A DNA stretch of 64,000 bases from Dehalococcoidia bacterium (GTDB lineage Bacteria; Chloroflexota; Dehalococcoidia; Bin125): NCBI GenBank assembly GCA_022822855.1, contig JAJDYG010000021.1, positions 1-64,000 on the forward strand. Direction: 5' to 3'. Numbering within the stretch: position 1 is the stretch's first letter; every line of letters starts with the position of its first letter. A model generated the notes under the pieces. It was given only the letters and a program-made list of their open reading frames with translations, had not been told where the DNA came from and searched no databases. The translations under genes and the position numbers were made by a program. Shown here one piece after another: positions 41,912-50,644 of this stretch.

Positions 41912-42334
41912 TCAGCCGTGACGATTGCGGTAGTGTCGGTCGTCGGGCATAGGCAGGTCGGGCGGAAGAGTGCGGTGGGCGCTGTCGAGGAGCGAGCACA
42001 ACGTGCGGATGTCTTCGAGCCGCTTCGCGAGTTCATCGATCATCAATCGGTCCTCGAAGTGGTTCTGATGGGAATCGTTGGCGACGGCCAATAGTTGAGA
42101 GATGCGACGGTCTCCGGTCTGCTTCTCCAGGTGATGAATGATCGACCAACCGTCGGCATGGCTGATGTTCGGCCACCCCCGTTCGGCCGCGATCTGTTTG
42201 AGACGATGGGCGGCTGCGCCCCAGATCTTCTCCGACGCCTGGACGCGGTCACCTTCGGCGATCATCTCGGCTGCGTGTTCGAGCATCCGCGCGCTATGCA
42301 CGTCGTGGCTCTCGATCGGCTCAGTGGTGGTCAT
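41912..42334 (-). CDS. HEPN/PaREP1-like small protein
   Basis: A 140-residue helical protein. SEKIWGAAAHRLKQIAAERGW resembles the PaREP1/HEPN-like family with the conserved W-G-A-A-A-H and a later H. LAVANDSHQNHFEDRLMIDEL is the second long helix. The function of these proteins is not established; some HEPN members are RNases. Leaderless start: TAGAAT is 6 nt before ATG 42332-42334. First gene of a unit with the dehydrogenase downstream. Confidence 0.65.
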   Translation of the reverse strand: MTTTEPIESHDVHSARMLEHAAEMIAEGDRVQASEKIWGAAAHRLKQIAAERGWPNISHADGWSIIHHLEKQTGDRRISQLLAVANDSHQNHFEDRLMIDELAKRLEDIRTLCSLLDSAHRTLPPDLPMPDDRHYRNRHG

Positions 42335-42414
42335 CGGCCCATTCTACTCTCCGGCGCTGTCTAGGCTCTGTCGTTTACAGGGGCGCCGAGTGGGTGGCGG
42401 GGTATCCTGCCTCG
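42335..42414. promoter_or_regulatory. Divergent leaderless promoters (PaREP1-like gene and CoA-transferase)
   Basis: TAGAAT (42341-42346, minus strand) and TATCCT (42403-42408, plus strand) each lie 6 nt before their start codons. Confidence 0.6.
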
Positions 42415-43617
42415 GTGACTGAGCGAGAGTCGGCATCTGCAGCGGGGCCACTGGACGGCGTACGAGTCGTCGAGTTGTCGGAGACGCCGGCGGGCGCGTA
42501 CTGCGGGCGGTTGCTGGCCGGGTTCGGTGCGAGCGTGACGATGGTGGAGCCGCTGGCGGGCTCTCCGATCAGGCGCAGAGGCCCGTTTCGTGAGGATGTC
42601 CCCGATATCGAGGGCGGGGCGGCGCATCTGCACCTGAATCGGCGAAAGGGTTCGATCAGGCTCGATATCGGGGGGTCAGCCGGCCGGAGACTGCTTGAGG
42701 GGATGCTGAGTGAGGCGGATGTGTTTGTCGCCGATGTTCCGCTGCAGCGATGGGACGGCGTGGGCATCGACCCTGATGGGGTAGGCGTTCGGCATCCGGG
42801 TCTGCAGGTCTGCACGATCACGCCGTATGGGCGCGAGGGTCCGAAATCGAACTGGCTGGGCTCGGAGCTGACCCTCTATGCGGCAGGCGGATACTTGCGA
42901 ATTGGTGGAGAGCCGGACCGGGAGCCGGTGAAGGCGTGGGGCGAGCAGGGGCATCTGCAGGCCGGGCTGCAGGCGGCGCTGGGGATTGTGTCGGCGATGT
43001 ATGCCGACCGCGGCGGGCAACAGGTCGATACGGCGATCTTCGAGGCGGTGGCGTTCCTGCTTGGCGGCGGGTACCAGCACGCGTGGTTCTCGGATCGGGA
43101 GCCGATGCGCAACGGCGCCAGGCTGGTTGGTTTTGGACCGGGACACCTGTATCCATCGACGATTCGTCCCTGTCTCGATGGATGGGTCCATGCGCATTGC
43201 AACAATCGCTACCCCGAGGCCATGGCGGTGCTCTTTGACGAACCGCGCCTGGCCGAGCCCGATCTGCTGGCATCGCTGATGGGTCGTGCGGACGAGGTTG
43301 ACGAACTGATGGCGCCGATGCTGATGCGGACTCGTCGGCGAGAGGTTGTCAAGCAGGCGCAGGAACTGAGGATCCCGTTTACCGAGGTGCTGGCACCCTC
43401 GGAAGTGATGGCGGACGCCGATGGCCATCATGGTTCGCGGGATTTCTGGCAGAGCACGCCTCACCCGCGCGGAGGCGAGTACCGGGCGCCGGGGCCTGCG
43501 GTTCGCTTTGGCCGGACAGCGTGGGCGGAGGGCGTCGCGCCTCGGTTGGGGCATGACAACGAGAGTCTCGGGTCGCGTGAGGAACGGGTCCGCTGGAGGC
43601 GCGCCGGTGTTGCCTGA
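42415..43617 (+). CDS. CaiB/BaiF (class III) CoA-transferase, subunit with catalytic Asp
   Basis: A 400-residue CoA-transferase. GVRVVELSETPAGAYCGRLLAGFGASV is the N-terminal CoA-binding region, and GGQQVDTAIFEA near residue 204 holds the catalytic aspartate. GTG 42415 is chosen because TATCCT is 6 nt upstream; the longer frame from 42394 would run through that hexamer. It overlaps the next CoA-transferase start by 11 bp. The overlap suggests a two-subunit enzyme. Confidence 0.88.
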   Translation: MTERESASAAGPLDGVRVVELSETPAGAYCGRLLAGFGASVTMVEPLAGSPIRRRGPFREDVPDIEGGAAHLHLNRRKGSIRLDIGGSAGRRLLEGMLSEADVFVADVPLQRWDGVGIDPDGVGVRHPGLQVCTITPYGREGPKSNWLGSELTLYAAGGYLRIGGEPDREPVKAWGEQGHLQAGLQAALGIVSAMYADRGGQQVDTAIFEAVAFLLGGGYQHAWFSDREPMRNGARLVGFGPGHLYPSTIRPCLDGWVHAHCNNRYPEAMAVLFDEPRLAEPDLLASLMGRADEVDELMAPMLMRTRRREVVKQAQELRIPFTEVLAPSEVMADADGHHGSRDFWQSTPHPRGGEYRAPGPAVRFGRTAWAEGVAPRLGHDNESLGSREERVRWRRAGVA

Positions 43618-44893
43618 GGCTCGGTTGAATGCGTTTGGTCGGAGCGGCTGCCGGCCGCTCGACGGGGTTCGGGTGCTCGACATGACGACGGCCGTCGCCG
43701 GTCCGGTCGCGACCACGCTGCTGGGCGCTCTGGGCGCCGAGGTGGTGCGGATCGAGACTCCGTGGGGGAAGCCGAGGAATCCGTCATCGGCGCTGCCGCT
43801 GCTGGTCGAAGGTCCGGACGAACCGTGGAATCGTGAGCCTCGGCAGAATGAGCTCGCGCACAGCAAACGCTCGGTTGCGCTCAATCTGACGACGGATGGT
43901 GGGCGTGAGGTCTTCCTTGACCTGGTCGAGCGAGCGGATGTTGTGCTGGAGAACTACTCGCCTCGCGTGATGGGTAACTTCGGGCTCGAGTGGGATGTGC
44001 TCCGACGCCGCAATCCCCGGATTATCCACGTGTCGATGCCCGCATTCGGCAATGCCGGGCCGTGGCGCGACCGGATCTCCTATGGGCCGGGAATCGACGC
44101 GATGAGCGGCATGTCCTGGTTGACCGGATACGTGGACGGATCGCCGCTCAAGCCGGGCAACTTCTATTGCGACCAGAATGCCGGGCTGAGCGCTGCGCTC
44201 TCGGCGATCGCGGCCCTGATGGCTCGCGGACGGGTGGGCGGCCAGACCGTCGAGCTGGCGATGCTGGAGGGCGAACTCCAGTTGATCGGCGAGGCGATGG
44301 TGGGTCAGCAACTGTCGGGGCGCGAACCGACGCGAATCGGCAATGAGCACTCATCAGCCGCGCCGCATGGCGTCTATCCATCTGCGCCGATCCTGGACGC
44401 TCCGGATTCCTGGATCGCCATCGCCTGTCGCGACGACGACGAGTGGGAGGCGCTGCTCGGTGTCTGGCGGGAGGAAGCCGTTGTCTGCGATCCGCGCTTC
44501 AGGACTGGACTGCGTCGTTGGCGGCATCGCGCCGTCCTCGATCGGCTCCTATGTGAGTGGACCCCGAGGTTCGACCCGATTGAGCTGTCGGAGCGATTGC
44601 AGGACGCCGGAGTTCCCGCTTCGCCGGTGATGGGCGCGAGGTCGCTGCTTCGAGACGAGCAAGTTCTCGCGCGCCAATCGGTCGGCGGTCTGGAACATCC
44701 TCAGCTCGGGCTGTCGCCGGCGCCGCAGGCGGCGTTCCGGCTGTCGGAGACGCCTGCCCCGCCCAAGAACGCGGCGCCGCTGTTCGCGGTTGACACGCTG
44801 CCAGTGCTGCGTGAGATCCTGGAATACTCCGAAGAGCGGATTGCCGAGTTGCTGGAGTCCGGCGCGGCCAGCGACCGACTGCAAGAGCGCTAG
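43607..44893 (+). CDS. CaiB/BaiF CoA-transferase, subunit with Glu at the catalytic Asp position
   Basis: A 428-residue CoA-transferase homolog. GVRVLDMTTAVAGPVATTLLGALGAEV is the family start. At the catalytic motif it reads GGQTVELAMLEG, with Glu in place of the usual Asp of GQxVD. GTG 43607 has GGAGG 7 nt upstream; ATG 43553 is an alternative. Overlap with the preceding active-looking member suggests a hetero-oligomer in which this subunit may be structural. It contains an extra loop PLLVEGPDEPWNREPRQNEL near residue 60. Confidence 0.85.
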   Translation: MLPEARLNAFGRSGCRPLDGVRVLDMTTAVAGPVATTLLGALGAEVVRIETPWGKPRNPSSALPLLVEGPDEPWNREPRQNELAHSKRSVALNLTTDGGREVFLDLVERADVVLENYSPRVMGNFGLEWDVLRRRNPRIIHVSMPAFGNAGPWRDRISYGPGIDAMSGMSWLTGYVDGSPLKPGNFYCDQNAGLSAALSAIAALMARGRVGGQTVELAMLEGELQLIGEAMVGQQLSGREPTRIGNEHSSAAPHGVYPSAPILDAPDSWIAIACRDDDEWEALLGVWREEAVVCDPRFRTGLRRWRHRAVLDRLLCEWTPRFDPIELSERLQDAGVPASPVMGARSLLRDEQVLARQSVGGLEHPQLGLSPAPQAAFRLSETPAPPKNAAPLFAVDTLPVLREILEYSEERIAELLESGAASDRLQER

Positions 44894-44915
44894 CGTCGTT
44901 GAGAGCGAGGTGAGG

Positions 44916-45314
44916 ATGCCAATCCGGAAGCCGTGGATTCAGCCAACGGCCGAGTCGATTCGCGCGATACCAGCGGTGGTTGGCGTGTATGAGATCGCCG
45001 ACGCCGAGGGGAATCTGCTCTATATCGGGCAGGCCGGCGGTCGCGAACCGTTTGGTCTGCGCACGCGGATCGCGCTGCACTTTGGCGGGGATGATCCGAA
45101 TGCTGTCTTGCGAGAGCGGGCCGCGCAGTTTCGCTGGGAAGCGAACCAGCAGTACACGACCAAGCGGCTGGAGATGCTGATGCAGTTCCAGCGCGACCAA
45201 AGCGATGATGGGGGCGTCGAGTGGCCACCGGCGCACCCGGCGGGCGACTGGCGCGATACGCCGCAACTCGGTCGGCTGCGTCGATCCCAGCCGGCTGAGC
45301 GACCGAGCGGCTGA
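44916..45314 (+). CDS. GIY-YIG-like small protein
   Basis: A 132-residue protein. AVVGVYEIADAEGNLLYIGQAGG has the GIY (GVY) and YIG signature of the GIY-YIG nuclease fold, and the arginine LRTRIALHF may be the catalytic one. The C-terminal 30 residues (PAHPAGDWRD and on) are not conserved in character. It lies between CoA-transferase and acyl-CoA dehydrogenase genes on the same strand but with no obvious functional link. ATG 44916 follows GAGG; longer starts overlap the preceding gene. Confidence 0.65.
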   Translation: MPIRKPWIQPTAESIRAIPAVVGVYEIADAEGNLLYIGQAGGREPFGLRTRIALHFGGDDPNAVLRERAAQFRWEANQQYTTKRLEMLMQFQRDQSDDGGVEWPPAHPAGDWRDTPQLGRLRRSQPAERPSG

Positions 45315-45326
45315 AGGAGGTTTCTG

Positions 45327-46496
45327 ATGGAAGTCTTGATGTCCGAGGAACAGCGGATGATCACGCAGGCGGTGAAGCGGTTCGTGCGTGAAGAGGTGCA
45401 ACCGCTCGAGCGCGATCTCGATCCCGATGCGGTCGAGTTGCCGCCGGGCGAGCTGGACCGGTTGAAGGGCATTGTCCAGCAGATGGGGTTGTATCACATC
45501 GACGTGCCGGAGGAGTATGGCGGGCCTGGACTGCCCCTGACGACGCGCGGGCTGGTGGCGGAGGAGATGTCGCAGCATCGCGCCGGACTCTACCTGCCCT
45601 GTTACGGCGCGTTCGGCTCGGCCGGCCTGGCGCAGCTATATGCGGCCTCGGACGACCAGAAGGAGCGCTATCTCTACCCGATGTTGGAGGGCGAGAAGCG
45701 GGCGTTCTTCGGCCTGACGGAGCCGTCGGGCGGGTCGGATCCGGCTCGTGCGATTCAGACCAAGGCGGTCAAGGACGGCGACGACTGGATTTTGAACGGA
45801 TCGAAGCTGTTCAGTTCGGGCGCCGACCGAGCTGACTTCGGTCTGGTCTTCGCTCGCACCGATCCATCGAACGGTCGGCGTGGGATCTCAGCGTTCCTGG
45901 TCGACACGGACTCGCCGGGCTTCGAGGTTCGGCGGGTCGTGCATACGCTGCGCTCGGCCAACTACGGCACCGAGCTGTCGTTTGACGATGTGCGGGTCCC
46001 GGCGGCCAACCTGGTCGGGGAAGAGGGTGGGGGGTTCTCGCTGGCCAACGCCAATCTGACTCGGCAACGGATTCCCTATTCGGCCACGTGCGTCGGGATT
46101 GCCGTGGCGGCGCAGGAGATGGCGATCTCCTACTCGCAGCAGCGCGAGACGTTTGGGGCAGCGCTGGCCTCGCGACAGGCGATCCAGTGGATGATCGTCG
46201 ACAACGAGATCGACATCCGCACGGGCCGGATGATGTACCTGGCGGCCGCCGAGAAGGCGGAACAGGGCGATCCGTTCCGGTTTGAGGCGGCGATGGCCAA
46301 GCTGACCACGACCGAAGGCGCGAGCCGCGTGGTCGATCGGGCGATCCAGATTCACGGCGGGATTGGCGTGACCAAGGACCTCCCGCTCGAGCGCTGGTAT
46401 CGCGAAATGCGCATCCGACGGATCGGCGAGGGCCCGTCAGAAGTCCAGCGGATCATCATGGCTCGCGACCTTCTGGGCCGGGGCAGCAGCGGATAG
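45327..46496 (+). CDS. Acyl-CoA dehydrogenase
   Basis: A 389-residue FAD enzyme that forms the alpha-beta double bond in acyl-CoA. LTEPSGGSDPA is the flavin/substrate loop, NGSKLFSSGADRADFGLVFART the middle beta domain, and HGGIGVTKDLPLERWYREMRIRRIGEGPSEVQR the C-terminal signature; the glutamate in GEGPSE is probably the catalytic base. AAGGAGG precedes ATG 45327. It is next to a CoA-transferase pair and a hydratase, giving the first three steps of acyl-CoA breakdown. Confidence 0.95.
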   Translation: MEVLMSEEQRMITQAVKRFVREEVQPLERDLDPDAVELPPGELDRLKGIVQQMGLYHIDVPEEYGGPGLPLTTRGLVAEEMSQHRAGLYLPCYGAFGSAGLAQLYAASDDQKERYLYPMLEGEKRAFFGLTEPSGGSDPARAIQTKAVKDGDDWILNGSKLFSSGADRADFGLVFARTDPSNGRRGISAFLVDTDSPGFEVRRVVHTLRSANYGTELSFDDVRVPAANLVGEEGGGFSLANANLTRQRIPYSATCVGIAVAAQEMAISYSQQRETFGAALASRQAIQWMIVDNEIDIRTGRMMYLAAAEKAEQGDPFRFEAAMAKLTTTEGASRVVDRAIQIHGGIGVTKDLPLERWYREMRIRRIGEGPSEVQRIIMARDLLGRGSSG

Positions 46497-46532
46497 TCTG
46501 CACGGGCTAGCCGGCAGAGGCAGGAGATTCAG

Positions 46533-47294
46533 ATGAGCGAGATCATTGAGGTCGATGTCGACGGCGCCGTTCGCACCGTGACTCTGAACCGTCCGGAGAA
46601 GCGCAACGCCCTGAACAGCGAAATGCTGTCCGAATTGCACGCCGCGTTCGCCGGTGAGCCGTCGGCGGAGGAGCGGGTCGCGGTGATTCGGGCGAATGGT
46701 CCGGTCTTCTGCGCCGGACTCGATCTGCGTGAGCGGGAAGAGGGTCTGCCGGGCGGCGATGTCTCGATCGAGCAGATGTTGGACGCGATCCAGCACTGGC
46801 CGCTGCCGGTTGTCGCGGTCGTCCAGGGCGACGCGATCGCGGGCGGCAATGAGCTGGCGCTGCACTGCGATTTTGTCGTCGCCGACGTCGACGCGAAGTT
46901 CGGTATGTCGTTGGCGCAGATCGGCCTCGCGCCGTCGTGGTTCCTGGCCAAGAAGCTGCTTGAGGTCGCGGGGCCGGTGGCGACCCGGGAGATCCTGTTG
47001 CTCGGCGATCGGATTCCGGCCTGGCGGATGCATGAGTGGGGTGTGATCGCTCGGGTGGCCAACTCTGAGGAGCTTGACGACGCGGCCGAGGCCGTGATTG
47101 ATCGGCTGAGCAGGAATGCTCCGTTGAGTTTGCGCGCGATGAAGGCGCTGATCGTTCGTGAGATGGACTTCCGCGATCACATCCCGCACGAGGATGTCGA
47201 CGAACTCGTCGCCGCCGCCAGGAACTCCAACGACGCCAGAGAGGGCATCCGAGCCCTCTTCGAGCGCCGCCCCCCGGCATTCGCCGGCGAGTAG
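46533..47294 (+). CDS. Enoyl-CoA hydratase/isomerase family protein
   Basis: A 253-residue crotonase-fold protein: VRTVTLNRPEKRNALN, oxyanion hole PVFCAGLDLRERE and VQGDAIAGGNELALHCD. The active-site region GLAPSWFLAKKLLEVAG lacks the usual acidic residue at the second catalytic position, so a non-hydratase activity is possible. GCAGGAG precedes the ATG. It ends the plus-strand unit CoA-transferase pair, GIY-YIG-like, dehydrogenase, hydratase, and faces the convergent CocE-type gene. Confidence 0.9.
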   Translation: MSEIIEVDVDGAVRTVTLNRPEKRNALNSEMLSELHAAFAGEPSAEERVAVIRANGPVFCAGLDLREREEGLPGGDVSIEQMLDAIQHWPLPVVAVVQGDAIAGGNELALHCDFVVADVDAKFGMSLAQIGLAPSWFLAKKLLEVAGPVATREILLLGDRIPAWRMHEWGVIARVANSEELDDAAEAVIDRLSRNAPLSLRAMKALIVREMDFRDHIPHEDVDELVAAARNSNDAREGIRALFERRPPAFAGE

Positions 47295-47306
47295 CCGAGC
47301 GACCCC

Positions 47307-49199
47307 CTAGCGGGAGATCGGCGCGTCGACCGGGCGGCGGAAGGCAAAGCCACCGGACTCTCCGTTGAAGCCTCCTTCGACGACCTGCGCCGTAGGAGTC
47401 ACCGTCTCGTTGACGGTCGGCAGGATCAGCCTCGATGCCCGCTCGCCGCCGATGCTGATCGTCAGCGTCGCCTCGTCGCCCTGGGTCGGGACGACCAGGT
47501 TGTCGGCGTCGGCGGCTGCGACGGTCAGACGGATGCGCTGACCGGCCCGGACGATGGCCGAGACGGGATACATCTCGACCTGAACGTCCATCGCTTCGCC
47601 GGGGTTGACGGGGGCGAGGTCGGCCTTGCTCCAGCTATGCCAGACCGGACCCTCGTGACCGCCCGGATCGTCGCCGGCTCGGCGATGGGCGAAGTTGAGG
47701 AAGCCCTCCGAGAGGTAGGCGGCAGACCCATCCGCGGCGATCTGCTCCAGCGTCACGACGACCGCGCCGCGATCCGAAGAGGTCGAGAGCTCAAGCTGGA
47801 CGGCCGGCCATCCGGTGATCTCAACGTCTTCCGCCAACGGCTCGCTGCTGAAGCTCAGGCAGCCCTCGGCGCGGGCGTTGAGGTCGACCGTGTTGATGTA
47901 GAGATCCTGGCTGTAGTAGCTGTGCCGGCTCATCGGGCCCAGGCTCACCTTGTGGTCCACCTCGTACGTGATCTCTGCGCGGTCGGTGGGACGAGTGGCA
48001 GTCAATCCGCCATCGGCGCTCAGCCAATGTGTGTGGTTCTGGGCCTCGGGCAGCGGTAGGCGCGGCGCCGACTTCCACTGCGTCGCGCCCGAAGGTTCGC
48101 TAGCGCCGTAGTGGACCTGGGGATCGTCCATCACGCCGTTGTCGACGTCCTTGAGCCAGTAGTCGAACCAGCGCAGCAGCTCAGGGTCGCCGCCCTGTCC
48201 GTGATTCCAGGGACCGACAAGCAGCTTCTTGGGCACGTCCAGACGATTGAACGCGTCGATCAGGTATCCGGGAAAGGTCAGGTCCCACCAGCCGGTGACG
48301 AGGTAGGTTGGAACGCCGCTCGCGTTGATCATGTCGGTGGAGTCGAACCAGCCGCTGGCGACCTCGCCCAGGCCGATGTCGGGTCGCGGCTTGCGACGCA
48401 TCAGGCCGTCGTACGACGACATCCGCGTGACATCGCGTGGATCCATCTCCGAGAACGCTTCGACCCAGCGATACCCGTCGGGCGAGTGCGAGTCCATTGC
48501 GTCTCGCTGCAGGGCGTCGCCATCGGGACCGTCAACGGGGGCGGATGGTTCGTGTTCGGAGAGTCCCTTGTGCAACTGCTCCCAGACGCGGGCGAAGCTG
48601 CTGATTGCCAGCCCGCCGTCGACATAACACTGCGGCAGCCCCGGGTACTGCGGAGCGATGCACTTGAGCCCCTCGGGCTGGTGCGCGGCCGTGAAGAACT
48701 GGATCATCCCCTCATAGGAAATGCCGACCATGCCGACGCGGCCGGTCGACCAGTCCTGTGCGCAGATCCAGTCGATCACCTCGGCAATGTCGTGGCCGGC
48801 CAACCACGAGTCGTTGTACAGCTCGCCGAACGAGGCGCCGGTGCCGCGCAGGTCGAGCGAAACGAAGCGATAGCCGTGATGGATCAGGTCGCGCGCAATG
48901 GGGCGCTCCTCGTACTGCGTGACGAGCTGTCCCGGCTCCATCGCGCGCAGCTCTTGCTGGTAGCGCGCAGCCGACGTCCCCTCGCCGGTGAGGACGAACG
49001 AGCGGCGGTACGGCGTCGCATGCAGCACGGCCGGCGACGCAGACTCGATCCGCCGACCGTCAAGCGTGGGATGCAGCACGTCGATGGCGATTCGGCAGCC
49101 GTCCTGCATCGTGAGGTACAGCGACTCTCGCTCATAACCGTCGGCGACCTGTTCCGTGAAACCGTCGTAGACGCCGAGTAGTGATCGTTTGCTGGACAT
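47307..49199 (-). CDS. CocE/NonD-family (X-Pro dipeptidyl-peptidase S15-type) hydrolase
   Basis: A 630-residue hydrolase. The first two thirds form an alpha/beta fold: DLRGTGASFG, the nucleophile elbow VGISYEGMIQ, and GPWNHGQGG with the histidine. The last 230 residues are the C-terminal jelly-roll domain of CocE-type esterases and cephalosporin acylases. No signal peptide is seen at MSSKRSLLGVYDGF, so it is probably cytosolic. It could hydrolyse ester or amide bonds of xenobiotic-like molecules. GGGAG precedes ATG 49197-49199. Confidence 0.88.
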   Translation of the reverse strand: MSSKRSLLGVYDGFTEQVADGYERESLYLTMQDGCRIAIDVLHPTLDGRRIESASPAVLHATPYRRSFVLTGEGTSAARYQQELRAMEPGQLVTQYEERPIARDLIHHGYRFVSLDLRGTGASFGELYNDSWLAGHDIAEVIDWICAQDWSTGRVGMVGISYEGMIQFFTAAHQPEGLKCIAPQYPGLPQCYVDGGLAISSFARVWEQLHKGLSEHEPSAPVDGPDGDALQRDAMDSHSPDGYRWVEAFSEMDPRDVTRMSSYDGLMRRKPRPDIGLGEVASGWFDSTDMINASGVPTYLVTGWWDLTFPGYLIDAFNRLDVPKKLLVGPWNHGQGGDPELLRWFDYWLKDVDNGVMDDPQVHYGASEPSGATQWKSAPRLPLPEAQNHTHWLSADGGLTATRPTDRAEITYEVDHKVSLGPMSRHSYYSQDLYINTVDLNARAEGCLSFSSEPLAEDVEITGWPAVQLELSTSSDRGAVVVTLEQIAADGSAAYLSEGFLNFAHRRAGDDPGGHEGPVWHSWSKADLAPVNPGEAMDVQVEMYPVSAIVRAGQRIRLTVAAADADNLVVPTQGDEATLTISIGGERASRLILPTVNETVTPTAQVVEGGFNGESGGFAFRRPVDAPISR

Positions 49200-49294
49200 G
49201 ACACTCCCAAACCGTGGCGCGTGCGCTGTGAACCAGATTGATACGCTCGATGTGAGGATATCCGGGCCTGCCTGAGCGGACAGGGAGGAAGTCC

Positions 49295-50572
49295 ATGAGC
49301 ACTAGGTATGCTTCTTCACCTCGGTCTCTGGAAGAGGTCGACATTACCTCGCCCGACGCATTCTCGGCCAATGGCTATCCGTATCCGCACTGGGCCTATC
49401 TGCGAGAGCACGCTCCCGTCTACTGGTATGAGCGACCGAACATTGCGCCGTTCTGGGCGATCACGAGGTACCACGACATTCAACGGATCTCGCGTGATCC
49501 GAAGACCTTCTCCAACAATGCGGACATCACCATCCGCGCTGATCCGGAGGAGAGCAACACGGTCAGCTCGACGCAGACGCACCACCTGCTGCAGATGGAC
49601 CCGCCCGAGCATGCGGAGTATCGCTCGCTGGTCAACCGCCGATTCACGCCCGGCGGCCTGCGCATTCTGGAGGATCGGATCGACGAGATATCGGCGGGCA
49701 TCGTCGACCGGGTTGCGGCGGAGCTGGTTGACGAGGTCTCGGGGCGCGGTCAGGCCGAGTTTGTGGCCGACGTGGCGGCCAGGCTTCCGCTGGCGGCGAT
49801 CTGCGAGCTGCTGGGCGTTCCGCGACGAGACTGGGATGACATTCATCAGTGGACGAATGAGACGATTGGTGCCTCGGACCCGGAGTTTCAGCAGGGCCGC
49901 ACCCGCCGCGAGACCGCTCGGGCGGGCACTCAGGCGCTGTTCATGTACTTCATGCAACTGGCCGAGCAGAAGCGGCGGGAGCCCGCCGACGACCTGATGA
50001 CCACCCTCGTGCAGGCCGAGTTGCACGGCGAGCCGCTGAACGCCGTCGACCTGCTCTCCTACGCGTTCATCCTGATCCTCGGCGGCAACGAGACAACTCG
50101 GAACGCGACATCGGGCGGGCTGCTCGCCCTGATTGAGCATCCGGAGCAGATGGAGCGGCTGCGCGCCGATCGAGCGTTGTTGGAGAGCGCGGTCGAGGAG
50201 ATCCTGCGCTGGACCACGCCGATCGTCCACTTCGGCCGTTTGGTCACTGAGGACACCGAGATCGGCGGGCAGCCGATCGCGGCTGGCGAGATGGTGATGA
50301 TGTGGTATCCGTCGGGCAATCGGGACGAAGAGGTGTTCGACCGGCCCGACCAGTTCGATGTCGGCCGGGATCCGAACGAGCACATTGCATTCGGCGGATT
50401 CGGAGAGCACTTCTGTCTCGGCGCCAACCTGGCCCGGCTGGAGCTGCGTTCGATCTTCCACCACGTGCTGGAGCGTCTCGACGACATTCAACTGGCCGGC
50501 GACGTGGAGCGCCTGCGGTCGGGGTTCGTGGGCGGGATCAAACACCTGCCGGTCTCGTTCACAGTGCGCTGA
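49295..50572 (+). CDS. Cytochrome P450
   Basis: A 425-residue soluble bacterial P450. The heme cysteine is in FGGFGEHFCLGANLAR near residue 370, the I-helix oxygen motif is LILGGNETTRNA, and EEILR gives the K-helix E-x2-R. The N-terminal NGYPYPHWAYLREHAPVYWYE is the family start with no membrane anchor. GGGAGGAAG precedes ATG 49295, and TACGCT at 49242-49247 may be its -10 box. No ferredoxin or reductase is beside it. A close paralog follows 72 nt later. Confidence 0.95.
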   Translation: MSTRYASSPRSLEEVDITSPDAFSANGYPYPHWAYLREHAPVYWYERPNIAPFWAITRYHDIQRISRDPKTFSNNADITIRADPEESNTVSSTQTHHLLQMDPPEHAEYRSLVNRRFTPGGLRILEDRIDEISAGIVDRVAAELVDEVSGRGQAEFVADVAARLPLAAICELLGVPRRDWDDIHQWTNETIGASDPEFQQGRTRRETARAGTQALFMYFMQLAEQKRREPADDLMTTLVQAELHGEPLNAVDLLSYAFILILGGNETTRNATSGGLLALIEHPEQMERLRADRALLESAVEEILRWTTPIVHFGRLVTEDTEIGGQPIAAGEMVMMWYPSGNRDEEVFDRPDQFDVGRDPNEHIAFGGFGEHFCLGANLARLELRSIFHHVLERLDDIQLAGDVERLRSGFVGGIKHLPVSFTVR

Positions 50573-50644
50573 GCGCGGTTGCCGCCCTCGCTTCGATACT
50601 CTGAGAACAGATAGCCGCGGTGTTGCCGGCGACGGGAGCGGATC

